Of a stretch of 64,000 bases of DNA, positions 11,503-22,790 are shown in pieces. This DNA is from Hyparrhenia diplandra (Eukaryota; Streptophyta; Magnoliopsida; Poales; Poaceae): contig JADLZK010007350.1 of NCBI GenBank assembly GCA_015847255.1, positions 310,001 to 374,000 of the forward strand, in the 5' to 3' direction. Position numbers and translations under genes: made by a program. The notes below the pieces were generated by a model, which saw only the letters and a program-made list of their open reading frames with translations, was not told the DNA's origin and made no database searches. Numbering within the stretch: position 1 is the stretch's first letter; each line of letters begins with the position of its first letter.

Positions 11503-12100
11503 GGCCGTGCCTGCCTGCTCTGCTGTGGCAAAGTAGCAAGCAAGCTGAAGCAGGCACTCACTGGAGGTTTTATCAAAGGCAGGGGAAGGGGACAGCAAGA
11601 GGCGATAGTCTGTCTATTGGTCTGTGTCGGTGTACAAGAGGATAGCAGACAAGTCACCAAGATAAGAGCGGGTTGGTGCGTGTGATTGATCTGATGGAGG
11701 CCGTGCTCAAGTTTTTTATGATCCGCGTGCTTAAGTTTTTTAACTACTTTGGTTATTTATTATACTTATTATGTATTATTAGTAGTTTTTTATGTTCTGA
11801 TGGAGGCCGTGGCTGAGCTCGCGAGCAGCACCGAGGTTCGTCGCTGGTAGCCCGAGAGCGCCATGGCCTGGCCTGGCTGCCTCTGCTCGAGGTTTTTATT
11901 ATAAAAGCATGGGAAGGCGACAGGGTGGAGGATAGAAGAGCAGACAAGTCATCACAAGACAAGCAGAGCGGGTTGGTGCGTGTGATTGATTGATCTGATG
12001 GAGGCCGTGATCCGCGTGCTCAAATTTTTTTTATTGTGTGATCCGCGGGCTTAATTTTTTGTAACTAATACTTTGGTTATTTATTACTTTTATTTATAGG
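11431..12100. repeat. Tandem duplication of the nucleosidase gene's 5' end and promoter
   Basis: Segment 11431-11795 (signal-peptide codons, start codon, leader, upstream DNA) is repeated imperfectly at 11811-12100. Shared landmarks in order are GCTGAGCTCGCGAGCAGCA, CCCGAGAGCGCCATGGCC, GCGGGTTGGTGCGTGTGATT, CTGATGGAGGCCGTG and ACTTTGGTTATTTATTA. The upstream copy keeps the ATG and part of the signal-peptide frame but lacks the rest of exon 1. Confidence 0.8.
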
Positions 12101-12617
12101 GTCGGGAAGAAAGTGCAGCTCATGCCAAAAGAGCCACGCTCCGCTGTCCCAGAAAGTACAAATTTGACTAAGTAGAGATAATATCGGTGTTTATGTCTAT
12201 ATACGTTTCAAAAAGGATTCTCAACAAAAAAAAACTATTATTTCATAATTAATTTAATAAAACCTGTTAATATGATTTTTTATATAGGTCCGGTTAAATT
12301 ATTTCACTCATCAGAAAACGAAAATTGAATTTCGCATGGGACGGACCGGGAGGGGGAGTTTTTGTGAAGATCGGGCCGCAACGAGGCCTCCGTCGCATGG
12401 GGTTCAGAACTGGGCTTTTAGAGCTGCTGAAGAAGCAGAAAAAAGTGCGCATGTTTACTTGGACCCAGCCCATTAACAATCTCTATCCTACGCGTCAAAA
12501 TCTGACACGCTAGGAACAAAACAAGCCTACTTCTAAAAAAACAAGCCCACAGTATATTTAGAGCCCAAATATCGCCCTAGCAATATCACACCATTCCACA
12601 ATGCGTTTTGTTGTTAG

Positions 12618-12888
12618 CTGAGATCATTGATGCAAAGTGGAGTAATGAGGATGGAGCAATTGCATCAGGTGCACTGATGCTCGTTCAGCAGGCTGATTAT
12701 GCTACTATCGTTGTCTACTTTGCCTCTCTGCTTCCTCTTCATGGTTTACCTTTTGCAGGGAGCACCGGTGGCCATATGTCGTTGCTGACATGTTCTCAAC
12801 GCCATTGCTCTTTGTGAAAGCCGTGACTGACATTGTGGATGGGGAGACGGCGATGGCAGAGGAGTTTCTGCAGATATCTGATCTCTGA
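12618..12888 (+). pseudogene. 5'-methylthioadenosine nucleosidase (MTN)-like 3' fragment, copy A
   Basis: After a splice-acceptor-like TTGCAG at about 12760, the frame ending at the stop 12886-12888 reads VVADMFSTPLLFVKAVTDIV followed by DGETAMAEEFLQISDL. This matches the C-terminal end of plant MTA/SAH nucleosidases, whose usual form is FVKAVTDIVDGxKPTAEEFLQNL. An upstream frame (12618-12695, AEIIDAKWSNEDGAIASGAL) could be another exon. There is no nucleoside-binding core and no start, so it is a fragment. Homologous fragments lie at about 18355 and 54710. Confidence 0.6.
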
Positions 12889-12924
12889 AAGCTCCATCTC
12901 AATATATTGGGGAATTAAATTAGA

Positions 12925-13665
12925 TTTTTTTTTTTTTTTAGATAAAAGGAATTAACATTCCTGGCCCGTGGTAACGCACACGCCTAAAGCCTCTCGCGTG
13001 ACCACAATAACGTACCAAACTTATTACAAAAAACTAAGAAAAAAAAATTTAGTACATGAAGATAAATGTACTAAAGATCTACATCCAAAAAAGAATTAAG
13101 TTTACTACTCAAAAACAGTGCTAAAGATATTGATGTCGTTTTCATGGCGGTCTTCGAATCACCCACCATGCCTTGAACAACGTGCACCAAAATGAATTTG
13201 AAAGAAACTCATTGGATGGAGACTGACCGATTGCAGCTAGCAAATCGCCCACGCTTGAAATCATGTGCCCTCACCGTTGCCCCTCCACCTTGATGTATCG
13301 GTGGCGTTCGAATAGCCAACATCGATCTTTTGTGTGGGAGGAAGACCTAGAATTGTCTTCGATCCGCCGACTATGTACGTTGCCGGTCATTTGAGGTGCA
13401 TCGTGACGCCAAATATTGTCGCCAATGGAAAAGCATATGCCCCAAATAATGTATGCGTTGCGGGTCGCCGAGGTGCATCGTGGACGCCAAATATTGTCGC
13501 CAATAGAAAAGCATATGCCCCAGCGAAAAGAGAGGTCGTTGCTCACGTTAGAATGGGTGAGTTACGGCTGCCATTGCAATGCAAGAACACCCAGAACGCC
13601 TTTCAGGAAGGAACATAATATCCATAGGGCGTCATTGTTGCAAGCTTTCGCCCGATGACCTTGCA
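12925..13665 (-). repeat. Inserted retroposon-like sequence (poly-T at left), family unknown
   Basis: Copy A of the local block contains this stretch, whereas the homologous block near 55225-55240 runs straight through, so it is an insertion. It opens with a run of T (about 12924-12938), as expected for a minus-strand retroposon with a poly(A) tail. No coding homology recognised and no convincing target duplication. Confidence 0.4.
13376..13525. repeat. 75-bp tandem duplication
   Basis: Two units, 13376-13450 and 13451-13525, share GAGGTGCATCGTG, ACGCCAAATATTGTCGCCAA and AAAAGCATATGCCCCA in the same order and spacing. Confidence 0.75.
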
Positions 13666-13939
13666 TGCTATGACAGCTTGTGTGGATATATGCCTGACTG
13701 AACTGTTATGCTCCTAGTAGTACTACTTTTGAATACTAGCAATGGCTGTTGTGCGATGCCAAAACCAGAGCAGTCATATGCCCCTCTGTCATGTTTTTTA
13801 AAATATTTGATGAAATGAGTGTGATACTCTTGTTTGTTTGTGGCTCTGTTCTGTATGATTACACAATGAGATTATGGTAGTTTGGGACACATACAAAAAC
13901 GCTCTGGCTCCACTGAAGGAGCCGGTCAGTTACAACATA

Positions 13940-14228
13940 CTCCCTCCATTCCAAATTATAGTCACTTTAACTTTCTAAATACTACCTCTGCTCCAAATTA
14001 TAAATCATTTCAAGAATCTTGTATAGAGTTAAAACATATCAAGTTTGATCAAATTATAGAGAAATCCAAAGATTTATGCCATCAATTATAGGTATACTAT
14101 GAAAATATAATTAATGCAAGAAACTTAATTTATATCATAAATGCTATTATGTTATTATATAAATTTGGTTGAATTTGAAATGCTTTGATTCTCCAAAATT
14201 CTTGACTTATAATTTAGGACAAAGGGAG
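13940..14228. mobile_element. Stowaway-like MITE
   Basis: Bounded by CTCCCTCC (13940) and GGGAG (ending 14228), with TA on both sides (13938-13939 and 14229-14230). Interior AT-rich, with CCAAATTATA near the left end and ACTTATAATTTAGGACAAA near the right. A second internal CTCCAAATTATAA motif suggests a nested or composite copy. Confidence 0.75.
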
Positions 14229-14388
14229 TACATAACTTCTGTTATGCAACTAGATACACTATGAGTAGATGCATAGCAAAATCTTTGTAACTAGACAAGC
14301 CACAAGGACATGTAATTTGGAACCAAGGGAATAAAAAGCACCATCTAAAGTCCAACACTATGGCACTGGCTGCAAGGCTCCAAAACAT

Positions 14389-16986
14389 TTAGCTCAACTT
14401 TGAGGGAACTTTCAACTTGATGTACGTATGGACAGCCAAGACTGCTCGATGGGCTTCCACAAGCGCCTCTCTGTGCATCATCAGACATTTGCCAGATTTG
14501 CTCACAGAGCATCTAGGTGCACCAGAAGTGGTGTCCAATGTGAGGCGCTCAAGCCTTTTGCAGACTCGAGAATATGGCATGTTAACTCTACCAATCCCTT
14601 GGCAGAAGAAAATTTGGTAATCTTGACACTCTCTTTTAGCTTGTCGTACTGGTGATTATGAACCGTCCTCAGACCTGATGGGTCTGCCCAAATAGAGACA
14701 CGCTCCACACCTTCTGGGAGTACCTAAAGGGTAATACAGACTCAAATTAGCAATTCCACCAGATTTACTATGTGTCTGCAGAAAGGACAGTGACTTACAC
14801 ATAAGATAAAGGTCTCCAAGGAAGGAGATGCATACAGAAAGGATACCATAGAAAGAAGATCATACGCCAGTCCACAGAGAGTAATACTAAGGAATTTGAG
14901 ATGGAGGAATCTACTAGGCAGCATTGGTGTACTGAACCTCTGCAAAAAAGATGACAGATTTGATTACATTTGATTATCTGTATGCTGCAAAATGGTTGTA
15001 TGTAAATGAAAATTTAGCCAAATTTCTTGACAAGACTAAAACTTGCAGAGTGTATTACCTCACCGTGAGAACATATGGTAAGAGTCTCAAGATTTGGCAT
15101 GCTGGATGGAAGTTGAGTACGAGCATACAAGACAGCACTGATACATGACCTGTTTAATTCCTTAATTTGTAGTGGGTTTCCAATTGAGAGTTGCACACGA
15201 AGTCCACCATCAAAGCGAAAACTGTTGAGATTCGGTGCCTTGCTCTCTATCACTTTTAGACCGGCGCAAAATGACACTCCAAGGTAGCTGAGCTGCTGCA
15301 GGCAAGGTATCTTGAGGCAAATTATCAAATTGCAATGCCGGAGTTCCAGCCACTCCAAAGCACAAGTACTGGAAAAAAGACACCTCAGGTTGTCCTCCAT
15401 AATATCAATATGCACTGCATAAAGCTTTAGTCTTGTCAAGCTTCTCAAGCAACAAGATCTGACTGTGGGGTAAAAGTTACAAGCGACAAGGACAAGGGAA
15501 CAAAGTGAGTCTCCAGTTCCACCAGACAAAAGCGAGCATGGGAAGTTATATTTTCCATGAGTTGGAGAAAGACTCAGGTCAAGTTCTTTGATCCCTGGTT
15601 TAACAGCAATCTGAAGCCAACTGTCGAGATGATCAAGATGACAACGGTCCTTGTTATTATAGAATGCACGAAGCTCAAGCTTGAAAGTCTTGACACCAAT
15701 GCCTGAGTGTTTTTCCATTATTCTGTTAACTCTGTCAGTGAAACATCTCATTTTATCCTCGTTTTGGCACGTATTCTCATTTATGCCCAGAGTTTCCTCG
15801 CTGAAGGTGAGGTTGGGATGGTATCTCCAGGAACGTACAAAGTCCTGAGACAGGCAGGCAATTTGTGCAGCATCCCTCATTGGCATTAGCGAATGTATAT
15901 GCCACCACATGTCCTGCGTGCAGGAGAAAATTCATCGGTTTAGTTATAAAGGAAGCAAATGGTTAAAATGCATTGGAATGTAATCATTATATAAGTATGT
16001 TAAACACTACATCCTAAGCTCAGCTCTGCAGGCCCATAAAAAGACAATGGCAGAGGTGGTCAGAGTGGGTTAACAATTAGGCAACTTAACCTTGCAAGTT
16101 TCAGGCATGTTGTAGCATAAAAAAAGATATAATGTGTGCATCCGTATAGGTAAAGAAGTAGTGAATCTGGATTTGTAAACAGCCACAAGGCACATGGAAT
16201 AGAATCCAACAGTGGCAGCTACAGTGCCAGATTCATAACAAAAATGTTAGTCCTAAGATGAGGCGATAGTAGAATAAACAAACATGATTAAAAAAAAAAA
16301 AAGTGGCCCAACAAGGACAAAAGGTTGATACATGCCAAGTGTTAAGGCCAACTCAGAAAGCAACCATTTCATTGCATTGTGTTATAAGCTAGAGATGGTA
16401 CATTGGTACAAATCTGGAGTAAAATAAGAGTTAAGTTATCAAATCTGAAGGCTTTGACATTAAATAAGTTTTCCATCATAAAAATTTTAGGTCATACTAC
16501 CATTGGAAGTTTTGCCCACGAATATCCCTCTATATGATTCCCAACTGAATTTTCACCATGTTGAGAGGGTGGGGCCTTTGTTTTAGCACGCAAAGCAATT
16601 GATCCCTCTGCAAGACATCATGCATAGCTGTGAATGAATAAGAAAGGGATAAATAAACAAAAGGGAACAAGCTGAAACACAAAAAGAACCTGCGCGATTT
16701 GTTTCATAGTCAAACTTACACGCAGAAAACAGAAACTTGAACCTGTTTCGACTTTTTATACTTAATGAAAGAAAGGATGCTTGAACTCAAGTATCCTCAA
16801 ACCTTTGTTCTGATTCATGGAAGAAAGGGGATCTCAGATCCCCTTCGCAATTTACCTTGTTCTCGATCAAGGTACGGCTACATGCTGTACCCACCCACCC
16901 CATTCCAACACCACACACACACAAGTTGACCGGAGGAGAGGAGGCTTACTGCGGGCTTCGATTCGGCGCTGCCGCTTCGTCGACAT
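14389..16986 (-). CDS. F-box/LRR protein, four exons, one-base deletion in the last exon
   Basis: Exons on the minus strand: 16986-16950, 16607-16501, 15913-15059, 14939-14799 and 14723-14389, joined at canonical GT-AG sites with compatible phases. That makes five segments, the first encoding only MSTKRQRRIEAR. The F-box spans the exon 2/3 junction: YSWAKLPM then DMWWHIHSLMPMRDAAQIAC and LSQDFVRSWRYHPNL. A leucine-rich region follows (ELDLSLSP, LTRLKLYAV, LEWLELRHCN, LPSSMPNLETLTICSHGE), then the conserved C-terminal LVELTCHILESAKGL...LTLDTTSGAPRCSVSKSG. Expected role: substrate receptor of an SCF ubiquitin ligase; target unknown. At about 14550 one G appears missing, so the frame breaks within ILESAKGLERL. 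Intact length would be about 490 aa, normal for this grass family. Confidence 0.8.
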
Positions 16987-17214
16987 GAGTCGATTCAGGT
17001 TCATCTGCGGCCCATGGAGTGAATCGGGAATTCAGGGCTGCCGCCTCTGTTCCTTCCTCCTAATCTATTGCTCCTCTCGGGAATATATGTTGCTCCCGCC
17101 ATCTCTCGGATCGGAATCGGTATTTCAAACCAACACGGCGCGATTTGGGAGGAGGAAATCGCATCGGCTTCGGTACAGCTGGATGATTTTTGGATCGTAA
17201 AGCACCATTGGCGA

Positions 17215-17595
17215 TCAGAATAAAACAAGTGCCTGCCAGGCCATTGGTTAGACTGGCCGGTGCTGGTTGGTAGGTGTCTTCCATTTATGTGCTTACACGT
17301 AAATAGGTTGTCAACAAAAGATGTATATTATTTCATAATTAGTTTTAATAAAACTTATTAGATATCATTAATTTTTAATACGATTTTTTTATATAAGTCC
17401 GATTAAATTATTTGACTCATCAGAAAACGAAAATTGTATTTCTCATGGGAGGGAGTATTTGTGAACATCGGGGCCGCAACAAGGCCTCCGTCGCACTGGG
17501 TCCTTTGGGGTTCAGAATTGGGCTTTTAGAGCTGCTGAAGAGGAAAGAAAAATTGAGCCCATAGCGCATGTTTTTGTTGAAGCAAGCCCAATTAA
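17215..17595. repeat. Local duplicated block, copy B (left part)
   Basis: Begins with CAAGTGCCTGCCAGGCCATT, shared with 55592, and GGTAGGTGTCTTCCATTTAT, shared with 55634 and, interrupted by a MITE, with 27427/27696. It then continues with CATCAGAAAACGAAAATTG and TTTTAGAGCTGCTGAAGA, shared with 12305-12440. Upstream flank of the F-box gene. No coding capacity. Confidence 0.65.
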
Positions 17596-18222
17596 GGAAA
17601 AAGTCCGGATTCCTCTCCAAAACTATCGCGAAAGTTCGTTTTTTCCTCCTCAGCGTTAAAAGGCAAAATCACCTCCCTCAATTTTCAAACCATGCAAATT
17701 ACCTCCCTTGAGCGGTTTTGAGGGCGGTATTGTACAGTAATGGCGGTTTGCCTTTTCCTTTTTTAAAAAAAATAAGTTAAACCTTTGAAAATCATAGTAA
17801 ATCACATAAAAATCATAAAATGAAAAATCTAATTTTGTTGTACTCCACGTGATTAGATCTACACGGTGAATATATAATATGATATACTTTAATATAAAGT
17901 TTTTGCTATGAAGATTTTTGTTTTTATATATATATATATATTCAATGTGTAGATATAATTATGTGGAGTCTAAAAAAAATTGGCTTTTTCATTTTATGAT
18001 TTTTCTGTGATTTATTATGATTTTTCAAAGATTCAACTGAATTTTTTAAAAAGGAAAAAGACAAACGCCGTTATCAAAGCAATACCACCCTCAAAAACCG
18101 CTCAAGGGAGTGTAATTTACATGGTTTGAAAAAATTGAGGGAGGTGATTTGTCCGGTTTTAGGTTGAGGGCGGAAAAGTAAACTTTCGTGATAGTTGGGG
18201 GAGGGAATTCAGACTTTTCCCC
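17596..18222. mobile_element. Foldback element (627 bp) with long inverted repeats
   Basis: The ends GGAAAAAGTCCGGATTCC and GGAATTCAGACTTTTCCCC are inverted copies. Inverted similarity continues inward (CCTCCCTCAATTTT...AAAATTGAGGGAGG; TTGAGCGGTTTTTGAGGG-type arms; GTGGAGT...ACTCCAC) almost to the centre. Flanked by AATTAA at 17590-17595 and 18223-18228. The uninterrupted version of the target is visible at 12470-12480. Non-coding; probably a non-autonomous long-TIR (MULE-like) element. Confidence 0.75.
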
Positions 18223-18354
18223 AATTAACAATCTCAATCCTACGCGTCAAAAATCTCAAAAAACAAGCGTACTTCTCAAAATAAAACAAACAAAGCCCAT
18301 AGAACCTCGGGGCTCGCAAACAATCACACCATTCCACAATGCGTTTTTTTGTTG

Positions 18355-18641
18355 CTAGGTGAGATCGATCATTTGAAGTAGGCATGATGCAAAGTATAAC
18401 AATGAGGATGGAGCAGTTGCATCAGGTGCACTGGTGCTCAGCGTGAAGTTCTCTGCTTCCTCTTCACTTGCTAGTTGTACGCACTGACCGGTGTTCTGAT
18501 TTCTCATCGTCTACGTTTTGCAGGGAGCACTGACCGGTGGCATACGTTGCTGACATTTTCTCAACGCCATTGCTAGCCGTGACTGACATTGTCGATGGGG
18601 AGACGCCGACGGCAGATCGATGAGTTTCTGCAGATCTCTGA
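18355..18641 (+). pseudogene. MTN-like 3' fragment, copy B
   Basis: Homologous to copy A. TTTTGCAGGGAGCAC near 18517 is followed by GCTGACATTTTCTCAACGCC and GCCGTGACTGACATTGTCGA, encoding the AVTDIVDGETPTA-like stretch. It lacks the LLFVK codons and has an extra GATCGAT that breaks the EEFLQ frame. Non-functional. Confidence 0.55.
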
Positions 18642-18669
18642 AAGCTCCATCTGAATATAGTGTGGAATT

Positions 18670-19178
18670 TTGTAGAATACTGTAATTCGGTATGTATACG
18701 GTGTGGTGCCAATCTTCTCTAATAAAAACGAAAACTGGGTCCGTTTCTCGGCCTGAGATTGGGCCACGTCGCCCGCAATTCCCGGCGTCGGATCAGCCAA
18801 GCGGGCGGCCAGATGGTGCGAGACAGGGTCTTTTTGCAAGAAGGCCCTTCTATCTATCGAAAAATCGAACCGTAGTCCATGGAACTTCATATCTCTTCGC
18901 TCTCTCCCTACCTCTCCCCAATCTCCCATGGTGGCGCAGGCATGGCGACAGCGAGGGCGCCCGGTAGCGGCGGTGCGGGGCGGCGTGCCCCATCGCGGAG
19001 GGCGAGCGTGGACGTCTGGCCGAGGAGGAGCGACCCGGCGCGGCGGTGCGGCACCGCCCGGGCGGCGGCGTGACCCTAGCGCGGCGGCGGGGATGGCCCC
19101 CGGGCGGGCAAGCTCCCTCGCGAGATCCCGCCGCCGCAACATCTCCGACCACCTTGCCTGCTCTTGCTCACACATCTT
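18670..19178. other. GC-rich segment left of the chromovirus; possible interrupted 5' part of a gene
   Basis: Very GC-rich (about 18930-19140) with CpG and CGG runs after an AT-rich start. Overlapping open frames exist on both strands but none resembles a known protein. It may be the upstream part of the putative gene at 25074, separated by the retroelement. Confidence 0.3.
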
Positions 19179-19484
19179 TGTAACAACCCGTGGCGGCGGC
19201 GATCGTCGCCGGCGTGAGAAGGACGGGGGCGCGAGGATCGCGAGGAAGCGGCGAGGTTAACCCTCCGCCTTGGCCTTGTATTCAACAAAATGATTCGATA
19301 TCCCGCTAGCGTCAGGACTCACGGCACATATGTGCTCACTCACCGGACCCGACGGGTGGGCGGACTTCACCAACCACTCACGAAACGTAAATACGAAAAA
19401 TACGCCAAACTGAATAAAAGACATGCTACGGTGCTACACCGTCTTCGGGCTCAACATTCTCACCCTACGCCACCCGTTGTTACA
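19179..19484 (-). repeat. 3' LTR of the chromovirus
   Basis: 306 bp. Alignable end to end with 24739-25050, but many CAG trinucleotides of the other copy read CGG or CG here (for example CACAGAAAC versus CACGAAAC). Confidence 0.85.
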
Positions 19485-19499
19485 CCTCCGCCCGCCCGA

Positions 19500-22400
19500 G
19501 AACACTGCTTTGACCCCAAGGCGGGCGCATTGGGGAATCGGTTCAGGATGACGTTGTAGTCTTCCCAAGTTGTGGACGAACTTGGAAGACCCGTCAAACT
19601 AGCTTCACTTGCACCACTGCCGTGTTCCCCTTCTTGACCAGACGACGTTCAAGGACTGCTAGCGGTTCCGTCTGCTTCACCTCGAGATCAGTTACAAGCG
19701 GGAGTTCAGAGTACACCGGCGTGTAGCTGGGTGTGAATGGCTTGAGCTGAGACACATGAAAAACGGGGTGAATTAAAGCATTATCAGGAAGGTCCAGTCG
19801 ATACGCCACCGAGCCAATCCGTTCCAAGACTTTGAAGGGTCCAAAGAACTTGTATGCCAGTTTAGGAAACGGACGATGTGCCACAGAGGATTGAGCATAT
19901 GGTTGTAACCGAAGCACCGAGTCCCCACTTGGTAATCGCCCGGCCGTGCGGTTCCGGTTCTGTCGACCATCATCTTCATTCTATTTTGTGCCTGAGTCAA
20001 ATGCTCCTTTAAGGACTCAAGATGAGCCGACCGATGCTCCACTAGTTCGGCCACAGAAGTAGGAGCTGTAGGAGGAACTGTTGGCGCGAGCCCCAGGTTT
20101 GGTTCAGTGCCATACAAGGCTTTGAAAGGAGAGCATCCCAGCGATGAATGGTAGTTAGCATTGTACCAGAGTTCAGCCAAGGACAGCCATGATTTCCATT
20201 CCTTAGGTGATGCATGGACTGAGCAACGCAGGAACATCTCTAAGCATTGGTTCACCCTCTCGGTTTGCCCATCTGTCTGTGGATGGTAAGAAGTAGAGAG
20301 GAGAAGGTCCACCTTGTATATCTGGAACAGAGCTGACCAAAAATTGCTGATGAACACGGGATCTCTGTCAGTGACCACATTGTTTGGTAGTCCATGGAGC
20401 TTGACCACATTATCCATAAAGACATGAGCTATGTCTGTTGCTGTATAAGGATGTTTAAGGGGAATGAAATGACTATACTTGGTCAGCCTGTCCACTACCA
20501 CCAAGATTGCTTTGTACCCATCTGATTTCGGCAGCCCTTCTATAAAATCCATGGATAATTCCTTCCAAACTTCCTCGGGGATAGGCAATGGTTGTAAAAG
20601 AATTTGGATCTTTGCGGGCTATGCTTGGCATCTTTGGCAAACCTCACATTGCTTAATAAAACAGTCCACGTCATGTTTCATGCCCCTCCAATAGAAATGT
20701 TGTTTGAGTTTGTAATAGGTGGCAGTAATGCCAGAATGACCCCCCAGAGGACTTGAATGCATGGCTGCAATTAATCTTGTTTGTAATCTTTCAATTGTGA
20801 GCAATCCGGATGGCCCCTCGAAATCGATAATGCCCCTGGTCCAATGTGAACCCATTGTCATCTGGGCTGTGGATAGCCAACCTTTGCAACAGCTGCTGGG
20901 CAGCAGGGTCAGTAGCATAAGAATTATGGACCTCTTGAATCCAGGCAGGTTGCACCGAGGAAATAGCTTGTATAGCTAATAGATGACCCACTCTAGAAAG
21001 AGCATCAGCTGCCACATTTTCTTTACCCTGTCTGTAAACAATTTTGAATTGGAGGCCCATTAACTTAGTCATTGCCTTCTTCTGCAAGTCTGAATGCAGA
21101 CTTTGTTCATTCAAATAAGCCAAAGGTTTGTGGTCAGTGAGTATGGTGAATTCTTGTCTCTGTAAATAGTGCCTCCACTTATCCACTGCCATAATGAGAG
21201 CTAGAAACTCCTTTTCATAGATGGATTGAGACTTATGACTAACACTGAGACCCTTGCTCAAATAAGCCACTGGTTTCCCTTGCTGCATTAGAACTGCCCC
21301 GATTCCATCCTGGCAGGCATCAGTCTCCACTGTGAAGGGTGCTTCAAAATCAGGCAGGGATAGGACAGGTGTCCTAGTCATGGCCATTTTTAACTCAAGA
21401 AATGCTGACTGTGCTGAAGCAGTCCACTCAAAGTGTTTGGATCTCAGGAGGTTGGTGAGAGGCTTAGCCATCAAGCCATAGTTCTTCACAAATTTCCTAT
21501 AATATCCAGTTAGGCCCAAAAATCCCCTCAACTCAGTAAAATTTGTGGGTACTGGCCATTGTTCCATAGCAGATATCTTATGTGGGTCAGTGGCGACACC
21601 TTCTGCTGAAATGATGTGCCCCAGATACTCCAAACTCTGTTGGGCAAAAGAACATTTGGATTCTTTCAGATAGAACTGATGTTGCCGAAGGGCAGACAGC
21701 ACTGCAGAGACATGCTGTAAGTGGTCACTGAAGGTGGGACTGTAGATGAGGATATCGTCCAGAAAAACCAGAACAAACTTCCTCAAAAATGGCTGTAAGA
21801 TGTCATTCATAACACACTGAAAGGTGGCTGGGGCATTGGTCAGCCCAAATGGCATAACCTTGAATTGATAGTGGCCTTGATGTGTTTTAAAAGCTGTTTT
21901 ATGTTCATCCTCAGGAAACATCCTGATTTGGTGATAACCACTTCTCAGATCCAACTTTGTAAAGAGTTTAGTTCCATGCAATTCTTCCAAAATCTCCTCA
22001 ATAACTGGCATGGGAAATCTATTTTTGATGGTCATATTGTTCAATCTCCTATAGTCCACACGTAACCTCCAACTCCCATCTTTTTTTTTCACCAATAAAA
22101 ACCGAGAAGCAAAGGGACCGTGGATCGCGGAGTTATGAGACCAGCTTGCAAGAGCTCTTTCACTTGCCTCTCAATTTCAGTTTTGTGCTCTGGGGAATAG
22201 TGATAAGGTCTAGAATTAATAGGCACTGACCCTGGCACCAGGGGCACAGCATGGTCATAGGATCTTGAAGGAGGCAGCTGCTTAGGATCACTGAATACAT
22301 CTTTGTACTCCTGTAGGAGAAGGGCTAGCTCAGGAGGTTGAGGAGATATAGAGGGCGGTCTTTGAGGTGCCATCCTGGACTTGGTCCACAAGTGCAAATG

Positions 22401-22757
22401 CCCAAATGTCATTGCCCTTGGTAGAATTGAAAACTTTATGAGCAGAGATGGCATGCAATTGGGTTGGGGGAGGTAACAACCCTTGCAACTTGATTCTTCT
22501 CCCTTCATCTCAGTAAATTCCATTGTTCTTTTTTCCCAGTCATTGACCATTGGACTATGGGTGGAAAGCCAATCATAACCCAGAATAGCATCATAAGGGG
22601 ACATGTCGAGCACTATCATGTCAGTAGTTATACTATGCCCCTGACAGTACCATTGAAGCTTTGGAACCATGCTATCTGTGACCATGTATTGGTCATTGGC
22701 CAACTTTACTTTCCTTCGAGGAGCAGGTACTGTAGTGAGACCAGCCAACCTCACCAT
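19500..22757 (-). pseudogene. Chromovirus pol: protease, RT, RNase H, integrase, chromodomain-like tail
   Basis: Reading from 22757 downwards. The aspartic protease region includes MIVLDMSPYDAILGYDWL. Reverse transcriptase (22095-21500) has KKKDGSWRLRVDYRRLN, VMPFGLTNAPATFQ and the catalytic FLDD box at about 21754-21765. RNase H follows (VETDACQDGIGAVLMQ, LTDHKPLAYL, ADALSRVGH). Integrase has an HHCC finger (20619-20760, CEVCQRC) and a D,D35E core (MDFIEGLPKSDGYK, VTDRDPVFISNFW, HPQTDGQTERVNQCLE). The tail (19594-19917) has HPVFHVSQLKP and a chromodomain-like end continuing to about 19500 in another frame. Frames break near 22090, 20790, 20600, 19780 and 19594, so it is not translatable as one polyprotein. 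Confidence 0.85.
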
Positions 22758-22790
22758 CTGGGCACTAATGAAACCGCGTGTGAGCTACCA

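Noticed and set aside
13334..13658. Open frames with an internal repeat at 13334-13658
   Set aside because: The repeat is a 75-bp tandem duplication inside an inserted non-coding sequence; no protein family resemblance.
18573..19175. 200-codon minus-strand open frame
   Set aside because: Composition-driven in a GC-rich stretch, and it runs through the MTN-like fragment in antisense.
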